Notes: generated by a model not told the origin, from the sequence alone. A DNA stretch of 64,000 bases from Streptacidiphilus sp. 4-A2 (GCA_014284505.1 JAAFYY010000001.1:2418001-2482000), one strand, 5' to 3'. Positions 48,221-58,143 are shown, numbered from the stretch's first letter. A program made the numbers and translations.

Positions 48221-49257
48221 CCACCAGCCCCGGCGGATTGACGTCCACCAGCACCTGATCCCGCCCTTCTACCTCGATGCCCTGTCCGCAGTCGGCATCG
48301 CCGCAGCCGGCGGGCGGGCCCTGCCCGACTGGACCGCGCGCGGCGCCGTGGACCTCATGGACCTCCTGGGCACGGCCACCGCCCTGGTGTCCGTCTCCAC
48401 CCCCGGCACCGGATTCCTCACCGACCCCAAGGAAGCCGCCGTCCTGGCCCGGCAGCTCAACGAGTACACCGCCGCGCTGACCACCGAACACCCCGGCCGA
48501 TTCGGCTACTTCGCCACCCTGCCGCTTCCCGACACCGCCGCAGCGGCCACCGAAGCCCGACGCGCCCTGGACCAGGGCGCCGACGGCGTCGTCCTGTTGG
48601 CCAACAACCGCGGCACCTACCTCGGCAGCCACGACCAGGACGAACTGTGGCAAACCCTGGACGACCGCAACGCCGTCGTCTTCATCCACCCCGCCGAACT
48701 GCCCGCGCCCGCCGTCGACAACATCCCCCCGTTCGCCGCCGACTTCCTCCTGGACACCTCCCGCGCGGCGTTCCTGCTCGTCCGCAACGGCATCCTCACC
48801 ACCTACCCCCGCATCCGCTTCATCCTCAGCCACGCCGGCGGATTCGTCCCCTACGCCTCCCACCGCATGGCCCTGACCATCGCCGGCGACACCGGCCGCA
48901 GCCTCCTTGACGTCCTGGAGGACTTCCGCAGCTTCTACTTCGACACCGCCCTGTCCTCCAGCCCCGCCACGCTGCCCACCCTGCTCGCCTTCGCCCGCCC
49001 CGGACACGTCCTGTTCGGCAGCGACTGGCCCTTCGCCCCCCGCCGCCGGCCAGTACTTCGCCAACGGTCTCGACACCACCGTCGACACGGCCACCCGCGA
49101 GGCGATCGACCGCACCAACGCCACCACCCTTTTCCCCCGTCTGGCCACCACCCCCCCAATCCAGGTCCACCAGCCCCCGTCATACGCCTGCGCCGCGCCG
49201 CCCAGCGCCAAGCAGCACGCCTGGTCTTCAAACTCGTCCAACCCCGCACACCCCTAA
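48217..49257 (+). CDS. Amidohydrolase family 2 protein, ACMSD-type decarboxylase-like (frame-disrupted)
   Basis: About 345 residues, TIM-barrel metal enzyme. GTG at 48217 overlaps the aldolase stop; adding a C to the run at 48228-48231 gives [16 protein letters not shown] with the HxH zinc motif. Further motifs: [35 protein letters not shown] (His), [12 protein letters not shown] (His) and [10 protein letters not shown] (Asp). A frame slip near 49,045 leads to [19 protein letters not shown] and a tail that is longer than usual. Relatives are 2-amino-3-carboxymuconate semialdehyde decarboxylase and resorcylate/orsellinate-type decarboxylases. Within a meta-cleavage operon it probably removes a carboxyl group from the aromatic substrate or an intermediate. 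Confidence 0.8.
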
Positions 49258-49266
49258 GGCACCGTG

Positions 49267-50806
49267 ATGACCACCACCTCTGAGACCACCCCGACACCGA
49301 GGCCCCGCCACCGGCCGGGCCGGCCACCGCGGCGTGCTCTTCGCGATGTGCCTCTCGCTAGTTCTGGTCGTCGCCTCGGTCTCCGCCCTCAACCTCGCCC
49401 TGCCCGACCTGGCCGTCGATCTGTCCGCATCCAACACCTCGCTGACCTGGATCGCCGACGGCTACACCGTCGCCCTGGCCGCCCTAGTCCTGCCCCTGGG
49501 CGCCATCGGCGACCGCCTGGGACGACGCAACGTCCTGATCGCCGGCACCCTGGTCTTCGGCGCCGCCGCCCTGGCCGCGTCCTACGCCGACACCACCACC
49601 ACACTGATCCTGTGGCGAACAGTCATGGGCATCGGCGCCGCAATGATCATGCCGGGTACCCTGTCCACCATCACCGCTGCCTTCCCCGCGCAGCAGCGCA
49701 CCCGGGGCGTCGCCACCTGGTCCGGATTCGCAGCAGCAGGCGCCATCATCGGCATGCTCGCCGCTGGCGCCCTGCTCGAACAGTTCAGCTGGAGGTCGAT
49801 CTTCATCGCCAGCGCCGTCGCCGCACTGCTCGCCGCGGCCAGCGCCGCCTGGCTGGCACCGGAGACCAAGGACCACCACCCCGGCCCCTTCGACGGCACC
49901 GGCGCACTGTGCACCTCCCTGGCCATCGGCACCCTCGTCTACGCGATCATCGAAGGCAACGACCGCGGCTGGACCCAGCCACCAGTCCTCGCCGCCCTGG
50001 CCACCACCGCGGTCTGCTTCGCCGCCTACGCCTACCTCGGGCTGCGCCGCGAACACGCACTGCTCGACCCGCATCTGTTCGGGATCCACGGCTTCCGCGC
50101 CGGAGCCGTCACCATCCTCGTCCAGTTCATGGCCGTCTTCGGCTTCTTCTTCGTCGGCCTGCAGTACCTGCAGCTCATCCTCGACTACAACCCCCTCAAG
50201 AGCGCCGTCGCCCTGATCCCCGTCGCCGTGGTCGTCCTGCCCACCTCCCAGGCCACACCCCGCCTGGTCCAACGCCTCGGCATGAAAGCCGTCATGGTCC
50301 TTGGCCTGCTCTTGCTCGCCACCGGCCTCTACGCCATCTCTCTGCTTAACGTCGGCTCCGGTTACCTGCCCTTCCTAGGCGGCCTGATCCTGTGCGGCTT
50401 CGGCATCGGCCTGACCGGCTCCGTCGGCACCTCCGCCATCACCGGCTCCCTCTCACGCGACCAGCAAGGCGTCGCATCCGCCATGAACGACACCACCCGC
50501 GAGGTCGGATCAGCCGTCGGCATCGCCCTGATGGGCTCCGTCTTCGGCGGCCACTACCGCACCGCACTGCCCACCACCGTCGACCAGCTCCCCGCCGACG
50601 CCGCCGAAGCAGTCCGCCACTCACCCGCCGCCGGACTACACGTCGCCGAACAGCTCGGCACCCACAGCCCCGCCCTCGGCCAGGCCGTGCGAACCGCCTT
50701 CATGAACGGCCTGTCCGCATCCCTCACCACCATCGCCGCCATCGTCGCCGCAGCCGCCATCGGCTGCCTCCTACGCGCACCGAAGAATCCCCCGCGAACG
50801 CAGTAG
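49267..50806 (+). CDS. MFS transporter of the DHA2 (EmrB/QacA) type, 14 segments (frame-disrupted at start)
   Basis: About 512 residues. ATG at 49267 (MTTTSETTPTPRPR); one slip near 49,320 joins it to VLFAMCLSLVLVVASVSAL. Motif A reads LGAIGDRLGRRNVLI and motif C-like TWSGFAAAGAIIGML; fourteen hydrophobic segments can be counted, including the two extra ones of the DHA2 family, and the last loop has SLSRDQQGVASAMNDTTRE. It closes the plus-strand arm ten bases after the amidohydrolase. It may import the aromatic substrate or expel toxic intermediates; DHA2 members are mostly exporters. Confidence 0.85.
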
Positions 50807-50822
50807 AGAACCATCGCAAGCC

Positions 50823-51101
50823 ATGCGGGGAACCATTCCGATAGACAGGACAATCGTCGGCAAGATTGCAGCGCGCGGCACGAAGACCCCGATCCAGACC
50901 AGCGGGCGCTGGGTCGTGGAGCGGACGAACTCGTGGATGAACAACTTCGGCAAGCTCCGACGTTGCACCGAGCGACGAAGAGCCCCCGCCGAATTCTTCA
51001 TTGCCATGGCCAGCGCCATCATCACTGTCCGCTGTCTCATCCGACGCGCCTGGATGCTTTACCGCTGGGACACTCGCCCTCCCAGCCCACGAATGCGATG
51101 A
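50823..51101 (+). mobile_element. IS5-type transposase, C-terminal fragment
   Basis: The frame gives RWVVERTNSWMNNFGKLR, then RCTERRRAPAEFFIAMAS and RAWMLYRWDTRPPSPRMR before its stop. WVVERT...SWM...LRR is the third catalytic region (Glu) of IS5-type transposases. About 90 residues remain. It lies directly behind the catabolic island and directly before a hydrolase that has lost its 5' half. Confidence 0.8.
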
Positions 51102-51119
51102 CCTACTGGCGGACCCTCT

Positions 51120-51605
51120 AAGGACGTAGTACTGGTCTCCCACTCGCTGGCCGGGGAGATCGCGACATACTTCGTCAGGGAGCATCCCCACTGGATCTCC
51201 GGCGCGGTCCTGGTCGACGCGAGCCTTCCGGAGTTCTACACCCCCGGCGAGACGGCCAGGATCGTCGCCGGGAACCAGCAGCAGATCGCGGCCCTCGAAC
51301 AGCAGCCGCAGACCAGGGCGACCCGCCAACTCCTCGCCGAAGCAGACGACTACGGCCTGGTGCACCTCGCGTACCACAAGCTCACCTGGCCGCCGAGCGT
51401 TCCCGCCATCGCGATCGTCTCCTCCCGGACGCCGTTCACGACAGCCGCGGATGCGCAGCTGTGGCGCCAGGCCCAGCAGGAGTTCGTCAGCGCCGCGCCG
51501 AACCGGCACCTCGTCGTGGCGCAGCACAGCTCGCACGACATCCCGATCGACCGGCCGGACGTGGTCGTCGACGAGGTGATACAGATGCTGCGCCAGCTGT
51601 CCTGA
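51120..51605 (+). pseudogene. Alpha/beta hydrolase, 3' part only, cut by the IS remnant
   Basis: From 51120 the frame gives KDVVLVSHSLAGEIATYF, where SHSLAGE is the nucleophile elbow of an alpha/beta hydrolase, then GAVLVDASLPEFYTPGE, VPAIAIVSSRTPF and VAQHSSHDIPIDRPD with the catalytic His, ending DEVIQMLRQLS. About 160 residues remain. The N-terminal strand with the oxyanion loop and any start codon are missing, and the IS5-type fragment ends 18 bases before. This looks like a genuine truncation by the mobile element. Confidence 0.75.
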
Positions 51606-51632
51606 GACTCCTTCGGGCCGGGGCGGCACCGC

Positions 51633-52710
51633 TCAGGGCTTCGGCCCGGCCGTCTCCAGCGCGCGGATGCGGGCGAGGACGTCCAGGGCGAGCTCCGGGT
51701 CGGCGTCGGGGCGGAATGGACGGCCAGCCGGGTGACCACCCCGGCGTACCGCTGGTGGATGCTGCGGGCGACCTCTTCCGGGGTCCCGGCGACGGCGAAG
51801 GCGTCATAGACCTCGTCGTCGATCAGTTCGCCCATCTCCTGCCAGCGGCCCCGCACCGACATGGCGTGCAGCCGCTCGTGCAGCTCGCCCCAGCCGTGAC
51901 GGTCAAGTACCGCCCGATAAGCCGGTGTTGACGCATAGAAGGCGAGACGTTCGCGCACCGCCAGCAGATTGGCGCGGAGCTCCTCCTCGGTGCGACCGGT
52001 CGCGGTCAGCACGTTGCCGACGACCTCGAAGGGCCGGTCGGTCCACTCCGCGCCGTCGGCCTCGGCCTTGGCCCGGGCTGCCCGCACCGCGGGCAGCACC
52101 GTCCCGGTGAGGTGCTCCACGGAGGTGAAGGGGTGGCTGATGAAGCCGTCGGCCACCGCGCCGGCGGCGGACGCCATCCGCGGGCCGACGCCGGCCAGCA
52201 GGATCCGCGGCGGTCCCGCCTCGACCGGGTCAGGGGCGAAGGCGGGCGTCATCAGGGTGTGCGCGTAGAAGTCGCCGCGGAAGCTGAGCCTGGTGCCGGT
52301 CTGCCAGCTGTGCCAGACGGCCCGTACTGCTTGCACATACTCGGTCATCCGGGCGGCGGGCCGGTCCCAGGGCATTCCGTAGCGCCGCACGATGTGCGGC
52401 TTGACCTGCGAGCCGAGCCCGACGACTGCCCGGCCGCCGGAGGCCTCGTGCAGCCCCCAGGCCTGGTAGGCCAGGGTCATCGGGGTCCGGGCGAAGGCGA
52501 TGGCGACGCCGGTCGCCATCTCGATGGTGCTGGTGGCGTCGGCGGCGCGGGCCAGCTGGACGAAGGGGTCGTGCGTGGTCTCCGACACCACCAGCCGGTC
52601 CATGCCACGGCTCTCGGCCGCCCGCGCGGACGCCAGGATCTCCCGGGGTCGGCCGGAGCCGACGGCGTCCAGCAGCAGCCGGGCCCGGCGGTCGCGGCGG
52701 GGTCGGTCAT
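51633..52710 (-). CDS. LLM-class flavin/F420-dependent oxidoreductase (frame-disrupted at both ends)
   Basis: About 358 residues, luciferase-like TIM barrel. ATG at 52710 after GGAGACGAACG; restoring one base in the G run at 52699-52702 (plus strand) gives MTDPRRDRRARLLLDAVGS. The barrel core follows: ARAAESRGMDRLVVSETTH, MATGVAIAFARTPMTLAYQ, HEASGGRAVVGLGSQVK, RRYGMPWDRPAARMTEYV, PPRILLAGVGPRMASAAG and VADGFISHPFTS. A second slip near 51,720 reaches the end LALDVLARIRALETAG. The pattern matches the F420-dependent TIGR03617-like subgroup of actinobacteria. Substrate unknown; it is not linked to the catabolic operon by direction. Confidence 0.83.
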
Positions 52711-53050
52711 CGTTCGTCTCCTTCAGGGTGCCCACTGGTACCACTCGGCTGAGGTGGTGTGGCGGCTGGTGCAAGCACAAACGCTACTGGACGGCTTCGG
52801 AGCGCGGCCTCCAGCGCGAATCCCGGTGACACTCGGTTCGGGGATCGCCGGCTCCGGCGAGCGACTTCCCGCATCAAGGGTCGGCAGTCCTGCGACGGGC
52901 GGCAGAGCCCGACTGCCCTCGGCTACGGTGATGATGTGTCAGGGCACCTGCCAGGCAGGCAATGGCTGCACGGGGACGGCGTCCGCCGGTCGAGGGAGAG
53001 GGAATGCTGGTCGAGGCGATGCTGGAGTCAGCGCCTGCCGAGCCGCGGGG
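52711..53050. other. Divergent intergenic region
   Basis: No gene is supported. TACGGT at about 52920 could be a -10 box for the plus-strand P-loop gene. Alternative starts for that gene (ATG near 52932) would extend it with Cys/Gly-rich low-complexity sequence. Confidence 0.35.
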
Positions 53051-54034
53051 ATGACCGCGGGCGCCGATCCGCACAGCACGGACGTGATCCGACAGGTCGT
53101 CCTGGCGGAGGCCGGATATGCCGTTGGGGTGATCGGGGCGGACATCCATGTCGTCGGTGACGGCAGGCCGTTGTACCGGCTCGCAAACCTCTCCCCCGGT
53201 CGACCGGGCCAGCACCTGCCCAGGACCGTGGCGGGGCTGCCCTCGCAGCCGAGCCACCTGCTGGACGCCCGCTCCGCGGTGGTCGACTTCACCGGCCGGG
53301 ACAGCGAGGTCCGCCACCTCACCGCCTGGTGCCACGGTGGCGACGCCCGGGCGGTCCACTGGCTGCACGCCCCAGGCGGACAGGGCAAGACCCGTCTCGC
53401 CGGTCACATCGCGGCCCGGGCAGCCGCAGGCGGGTGGAAGGTGATCACCGCCGACCGGGGCCTCGTGCGGCAAGACCCTGCCGCGTACGAGAACCAGTTG
53501 GCCGTCGCTTTGAAGATCCTCGTCGATACGCTGATACGCCTGCGGCATCTGGAGCAAGCCGTCACTGCCGCCGGGGAGGCCGTCATCCTCCGGCGCAAGC
53601 TTGTCCAGGACAATCCGGCCGACCACGCAATGCACCTCGCCAACATGCTGAAGTACCTCGCGGAGGCACTGGGGGCTCTCGGGCGGCACGGCGAAGCGGC
53701 GGCTGCGGCGAGGGAGGCCGCGGAGATCCGGCTGCGCCTGGCCGGGCACGACCCGATGCACCGGAGTTCCGGGGCCGTCGCGCTCACCCTCCTGGCGAGC
53801 AACGTGCTACGGCTGGACGCCGACGAAGCCCTGACAGCCGGACAGCATGCTGCCGGGATCCTTCGACCGCTGGCCCGTGAGGATCCCGCCGGGTACTCGC
53901 GCCCGCTCGCCAGGGCTTTGGCCGGTCTCGAAGATGCCCTGCACCAGCTCGGGCGAGGCGCGGAAGCGCGCGCGGCGGCACGGGAGCGACGCGTGGTTCT
54001 GCGCGACCTGGAATCCATCGAGAATCCCTCATGA
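53051..54034 (+). CDS. P-loop/TPR protein, apparently a shortened STAND ATPase
   Basis: A 327-residue protein from the ATG at 53051. It begins with an effector-like helical part (STDVIRQVVLAEAGYAVG), then the boundary motif VVDFTGRDSEVRHLTAW and a Walker A loop HAPGGQGKTRLAGHIA, as in NB-ARC/STAND proteins. Right after VITADRGLV, where Walker B and the rest of the ATPase (about 200 residues) should follow, the sequence jumps to tetratricopeptide-like helices (AYENQLAVALKILVDTLI, EQAVTAAGEAVILRRKL, AADEALTAGQHAAGIL). The frame is intact, so this is an in-frame internal deletion or a minimal architecture. STAND/TPR proteins act as signal switches, often in regulation or defence. Confidence 0.65.
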   Translation: MTAGADPHSTDVIRQVVLAEAGYAVGVIGADIHVVGDGRPLYRLANLSPGRPGQHLPRTVAGLPSQPSHLLDARSAVVDFTGRDSEVRHLTAWCHGGDARAVHWLHAPGGQGKTRLAGHIAARAAAGGWKVITADRGLVRQDPAAYENQLAVALKILVDTLIRLRHLEQAVTAAGEAVILRRKLVQDNPADHAMHLANMLKYLAEALGALGRHGEAAAAAREAAEIRLRLAGHDPMHRSSGAVALTLLASNVLRLDADEALTAGQHAAGILRPLAREDPAGYSRPLARALAGLEDALHQLGRGAEARAAARERRVVLRDLESIENPS

Positions 54035-54322
54035 CCGAGGGACCTTGAGGGGGTCCGCTGTCCCGGCATCCACTGTCCCGGCCGGCACCGGGGCGGGGCG
54101 GCGTACGTGTGCTGATGGTCAAAAGCCATGATGCGGAAGACGTGTGCCGCCCGGGTGCGCTCGACCGTCCACCGCCGCAGTCAGCGGCGGTTCATCCGGT
54201 CGGTCCTCCGATCGGTGGGTGCTGCCCGGGGCTGCGGCTGCCGAGACTTGGAGGCAGGCAAGGAAAGCCCCGGCGGAACGGGGCCCGACGCAGACACCCG
54301 ACGCAGACACAGGAGAAAGATC

Positions 54323-55154
54323 ATGTCGATACGGTTCACCAAGGGCGGCACCGTGGCGGCCGGAGCGGCTGCGGCCGCGCTGCTGGTCGCAGCAGGCGCG
54401 GGCACCGCGTCCGCCGCGACCCGCGGCTCCGGGCGCCGACCTGCCGCACCGGGGCGCTGGCCGCCTCGGTGCGCATGGCGCCCGGCCAGGTCGGCGCGGG
54501 CAACGTGGGGGCCTTCCTGGCCCTGACCAACACCTCCCACCAGACCTGCACCGTGCAGGGCTACCCCGGCCTGGGACTGCAGAACGCGCACCACCACAAC
54601 CAGTCCATCCACGTCGCCTGGGGTTCGACCTACTTCGCCAAGGACCCCGGGTCGCACCCGGTCACCCTGCGGCCCGGCCAGTCCGCCTACGCCGCCATGG
54701 CCTGGAACCAGCCCGACGGCACCCGGTCGGTCACCCCGGCCTACCTGCTGGTGACCCCGCCCGACCAGACCAGCCACCTGACCACCCCGTTCGCCCCCGG
54801 GCCGATCAACGCCGGGACACTGCAGGTCACCTCACTCGCGGCGACCCCGCCCGGTGCCTCCCCGCCCCGATCTCGGTGTCCGTCTCGAAATTCACCAACA
54901 ACGGCCCCGTCCCCGGGACGCTGCGGCCCGGCGACACCGCCGAAGTGGTGGTCTCCGGCTGCAACAGCGGCGCACCGGGCGGGATCACCACATCGAGCGC
55001 CTTCGTCGGCGGTTCGGCCCCGCTGCTGCCCTCCGCGGACCGGCCCACCCTCCAGGGGTTCCCGACCATCGCCGCCAAGAGCGGGACGTTCGCTGTCCAC
55101 GCCCAGTGCCCGGACTCCTCCGCCGGCGCCACCACCACCGTCACCGTCGGTTAG
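54323..55154 (+). CDS. Secreted DUF4232-like protein (frame-disrupted)
   Basis: About 278 residues. ATG at 54323 after AGGAGAAAG. Signal peptide MSIRFTKGGTVAAGAAA to GTASAAT. After a slip near 54,435 the domain reads CRTGALAASVRMAPGQVGA, FLALTNTSHQTCTVQGYP and GLGLQNAHHHNQS, the Cys-containing start of the DUF4232 beta-sandwich; after another near 54,865 it continues KFTNNGPVPGTLRPGDTAE, SGCNSGAPGGIT and ends SSAGATTTVTVG. The domain is widespread in exported actinobacterial proteins and has no known function. Confidence 0.75.
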
Positions 55155-55231
55155 AGACCGGCTCCGCAGCCACGGGCAGACCTCTTGCCCGGCACCACCC
55201 GGTGCCCGACACACCGCTCAGGGAGTTCCCC

Positions 55232-55456
55232 ATGCGCATCCGTGACCGACTGGCTTCGGCGGCGGCCTCCTTCGTCGAAGGCGCGGCCCTGATGGATCCC
55301 TACGCCGCCGCCGCTGTGTACGGCACCGACGACCGGCACCCGCCCGGGCACCCGGCCCTGGCACAATCGTTCGGACCCGGACCGCTCCGGCCCGCGTCGG
55401 CGGCCGGGAGCAGCCTGTTGGTGATGGTCCCGCTGCGGTACCGGCCGGCACCCTGA
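55232..55456 (+). CDS. Small hypothetical protein
   Basis: A 74-residue frame starting MRIRDRLASAAASFVEGAA at 55232, after AGGGAGTTCCCC. It has no signal peptide, domain or membrane segment. Codon bias is acceptable and the ribosome site is good, but no family is recognised. It follows the DUF4232 gene by 77 bases. Confidence 0.4.
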   Translation: MRIRDRLASAAASFVEGAALMDPYAAAAVYGTDDRHPPGHPALAQSFGPGPLRPASAAGSSLLVMVPLRYRPAP

Positions 55457-55540
55457 CCCCGGCCCGCGACCACGACCACGACCCGACCCACGGCCACCGC
55501 CACTGCTACCGGCTCCCGGGACCGTGAACCGGACCAAAGC

Positions 55541-55599
55541 GCGGTCGGCGCGCGATGATGGTGGGGAGGCCGGGCCGCCCCACCATCCGCGCCGACCGC
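55541..55599. repeat. Long interrupted inverted repeat ahead of the histidine kinase
   Basis: GCGGTCGGCGCG (55541-55552) plus ATGGTGGGG (55558-55566) pair with CCCCACCAT (55578-55586) plus CGCGCCGACCGC (55588-55599). That is 21 base pairs with one asymmetric bulge and an 11-base loop. It lies 37 bases before the kinase start and after the small ORF. It could be a terminator, or a structured leader of the kinase mRNA. Confidence 0.65.
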
Positions 55600-55636
55600 A
55601 GCAGCCAGCGGGACCGTTCCCCGAACGGCGGGCACC

Positions 55637-57075
55637 ATGGACACCCACACCAGCGACACCACCAAGCCCATCCGGACCGACCCGGAGAGGGCCGGCCGGC
55701 ACGACCCCCGGCCCGCCCCGGCGACCGCCTGCGCCGGGTCGCCTCCGCCCTCGGCGGCCGCTTCCAGCCGGTGCCGTCCGCGGAGCAGGCGGTACCGCAG
55801 CCGGGCGGCGCACAGGAGCCGATCGCGACCATCCGCGCCATCGCCCAGCGCCGGGCCGGGCGGATCGTCAGCGTCCTGCGGCTGGTCGTGGTCGTCGGCA
55901 TCCTGGTCAACCTGGTCTTCTTCCCGCCCCGGGAGCAGGTCGCCGCCAGCATCACCAATCGCCGCGCTCTACACCGCGTGGAGCCTGGTGCTCCTGGCCG
56001 GAGCCTGGCGCGACGCCCTGCCGTCCTGGGGCGTGTGGACGGTGCTGCTGGTCGACCTGCCCGTGCTGACCACGCTGCTGGCCGTCTCCGGCAGCCTCTC
56101 CGACCCCACCTGGGCCACTCCGTTCACCGACGACGCGTTCGTGCTGATCCCGATCCTGGCCGCGTTCCAGCTGCGACCCAGGGTCACTGCGGCCTGCGGC
56201 GCGGCCTCGACCCTGGTCTACGCGGCCGCCGCCACCGCAGGCCATGTCCACGCCTCACCCGACCCGCACTATGTCGCGCTGCACGCGGTGTTCATCGCCC
56301 TGGTCAGCGTGGCCGCCGTCCTGCTGTCCTGGGTGCAGCAGTCGCGCACCGCGATGATCGCCGACCTGGCGCAGCACCGGGCGAGCCTGCTCGCGCAGAC
56401 CATGTCCGCCGGCGACCGGGACCGCCGCGACCTGGCCGAGGCGCTGCACGACGGCGCGTTGCAGAACGTGCTGGTGGCCCGCCAGGACGTCGACGAAGCC
56501 CGGGCCCAGGGCCCCAGCGAGGAACTGCAACGGGCCGAGCAGGCGCTGCGCGAGGCCACCGGGCAGCTGCGGTCCTGCCTGTCCGAGCTGCACCCGGCCG
56601 TGCTGGAGCACCGGGGCCTGGGACAGGCACTGGAGCAGCTGGCCCGGCAGACCGCTGTACGCGCCCACTGCCGGGTCGAGGTGGACTGCCAGGCCCCGAC
56701 GCCGGGTACGAGACCGACCGGCTGCTCTACCACTGCGCGCGTGAGCTGCTGGGCAACGCAGCCAAGCACGCCCGGGCGGACCTGGTCCGGGTACGGCTGT
56801 ACACGACCACGGACGAGATCCGGCTGGAGGTCGCCGACGACGGTGTGGGCCTGCCCGCGGACGGCCTCCAGCAGCGGGTCGGCCAGGGCCACATCGGGCT
56901 CGCCTCCCAGCGGGTCCGGATCGAGAGTTCCGGCGGAACCCTGGTCCTGTCCGCCAACCGGCCCACCGGCACCCTGGCCGTGGTCACCCTGCCGCGCCGT
57001 GCCCGGCGTGCCACCGCTTCCGCCACCGCTTCTGCCCCCGCTTCTGCCCCCGCCGACACCGACGCCGGACCCTGA
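55637..57075 (+). CDS. Sensor histidine kinase, NarL-system type (frame-disrupted)
   Basis: About 480 residues. ATG at 55637 (MDTHTSDTTKPIRTDP). After a slip near 55,720: SVLRLVVVVGILVNLVFF (first membrane segment), and after one near 55,965: LYTAWSLVLLAGAW, WTVLLVDLPVLTTLLAV, LIPILAAFQLRP, AACGAASTLVYAAAAT and FIALVSVAAVLLSW, about six segments. The HisKA_3 site is DRRDLAEALHDGALQNVL. After a third slip near 56,710 the ATPase domain has RELLGNAAKHARADLV (N box), VADDGVGLP (G1) and GHIGLASQR (G2). A partner response regulator is not adjacent; the LuxR-type one at 59626 is a candidate. Confidence 0.82.
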
Positions 57076-57686
57076 CGAGCCCGGCGCCTCCGTTGCGGGC
57101 GGGGCCGACGTTCGGGGCCCCTCGGTTTGGACCGTCGACGGATTCCATCGACCGCTGTCCGCGCCATCACGCATCAGAGCTCAGTAGGTAGTGGTCCAGG
57201 TCACTGCGCTGCTGGGTTTCCGGTGACGGTCCTCACAGGGGCGAAGGGGTCCACTACCCGCGGCAGTAGACCGGTCCGACAGGTTTGAGGCGCGTGCCGC
57301 CGCCTGGGAGCACCGTCGTCGTCAACTGCCCGCTCCGACATCGAACGGGACTGTATTTCCGCAGCTCAGGATGGGTGCGGGGGAATTTTGGCGTTGTTGG
57401 TTTACGGCTGACGACCGCGGGATAGCGGCCGCCCGCACCAGCCGCCGGACGCTGCCCCCACTACGATGCGGCGTCGTATCACAGGGCTTTGGAGTTCGGT
57501 TCCGGGCCCGCTAACAATGGCTGAGTCGAAACGACGCCGCGGCGCATCCGCCGCAGGCATTCCGCCCGGCAGCCATCCGCCCTCGCGATGGTGCCGCGAG
57601 CCCACCCCCTCGCTTCCGCCCCTGTCCGGCGGCGCGACACCACACCCCGGTCGGGCCACAGCAAACAGATGAGGACGAAACCCCGC
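57076..57686. other. Long non-coding leader region before the SLT-type gene
   Basis: No open frame here looks real. TACGAT at about 57462 inside a TACGA/TCGTA dyad could be a -10 box. The remaining 200 bases would be a long 5' leader, GC-rich with several short dyads. No known riboswitch consensus could be recognised by eye. Confidence 0.4.
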
Positions 57687-58076
57687 ATGTCGCTCTTCCC
57701 CACCCGTGTGCGCACCACCGCTGTCCTTCTTGCCTCCGCCGCCGGCCTCACCGCGCTGGGCGCGGCCGTCATCCCCTCCACCGCCTCGGCCGACACCCCG
57801 CAGGCCATCGCCGCGCAGATCGTCCCCGCGAGCCAGCTGGCCTCCTTCGACCAGATCATCTCCCACGAGAGCGGCTGGAACGTCAGCGCGACCAACGCCT
57901 CCTCCGGCGCCTACGGCCTGGGCCAGGCACTGCCCGCCTCCCAGATGGCCTCCGCCGGCTCCGACTGGCAGACCAACGCCGCCACCCAGATCAAGTGGGC
58001 CCTGAACTACATGGACTCCCGCTACGGCAGCCCCAACGCCGCCTGGACCTTCTGGCAGGCCCACAACTGGTACTGA
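57687..58076 (+). CDS. Secreted transglycosylase (SLT/lysozyme-like)
   Basis: A 129-residue exported protein. I favour the ATG at 57687 (MSLFPTRVRTTAVLLASAA) with GAGGA upstream; an ATG at 57669 adds six residues. The signal peptide ends near STASAD. The mature domain starts with a short helix (AIAAQIVPASQLASF), then the catalytic Glu in IISHESGWNVSATN, the SGAYGLGQALP loop, AATQIKWALNYMDSRYG and the end TFWQAHNWY. This is the compact lysozyme-like domain typical of actinobacterial peptidoglycan hydrolases linked to growth and germination. It acts on the cell wall. Confidence 0.87.
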   Translation: MSLFPTRVRTTAVLLASAAGLTALGAAVIPSTASADTPQAIAAQIVPASQLASFDQIISHESGWNVSATNASSGAYGLGQALPASQMASAGSDWQTNAATQIKWALNYMDSRYGSPNAAWTFWQAHNWY

Positions 58077-58103
58077 GCCAACCACACTCAGTAACGGCAC
58101 ACC

Positions 58104-58143
58104 GACGACTCCCCGGCACCCACAAGGCGCCGGGGGAGTCGTC
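58104..58143 (+). terminator. Stem-loop terminator
   Basis: GACGACTCCCCGGC (58104-58117) pairs with GCCGGGGGAGTCGTC (58129-58143), one bulged G. It lies 27 bases behind the transglycosylase stop. Confidence 0.8.

Noticed and set aside
57076..57686. c-di-AMP (ydaO-type) riboswitch ahead of the cell-wall lytic gene
   Set aside because: The setting is typical, but the conserved sequence blocks of that riboswitch could not be found by eye. A covariance-model search with the RF00379 family would decide; a hit above threshold would reverse this.
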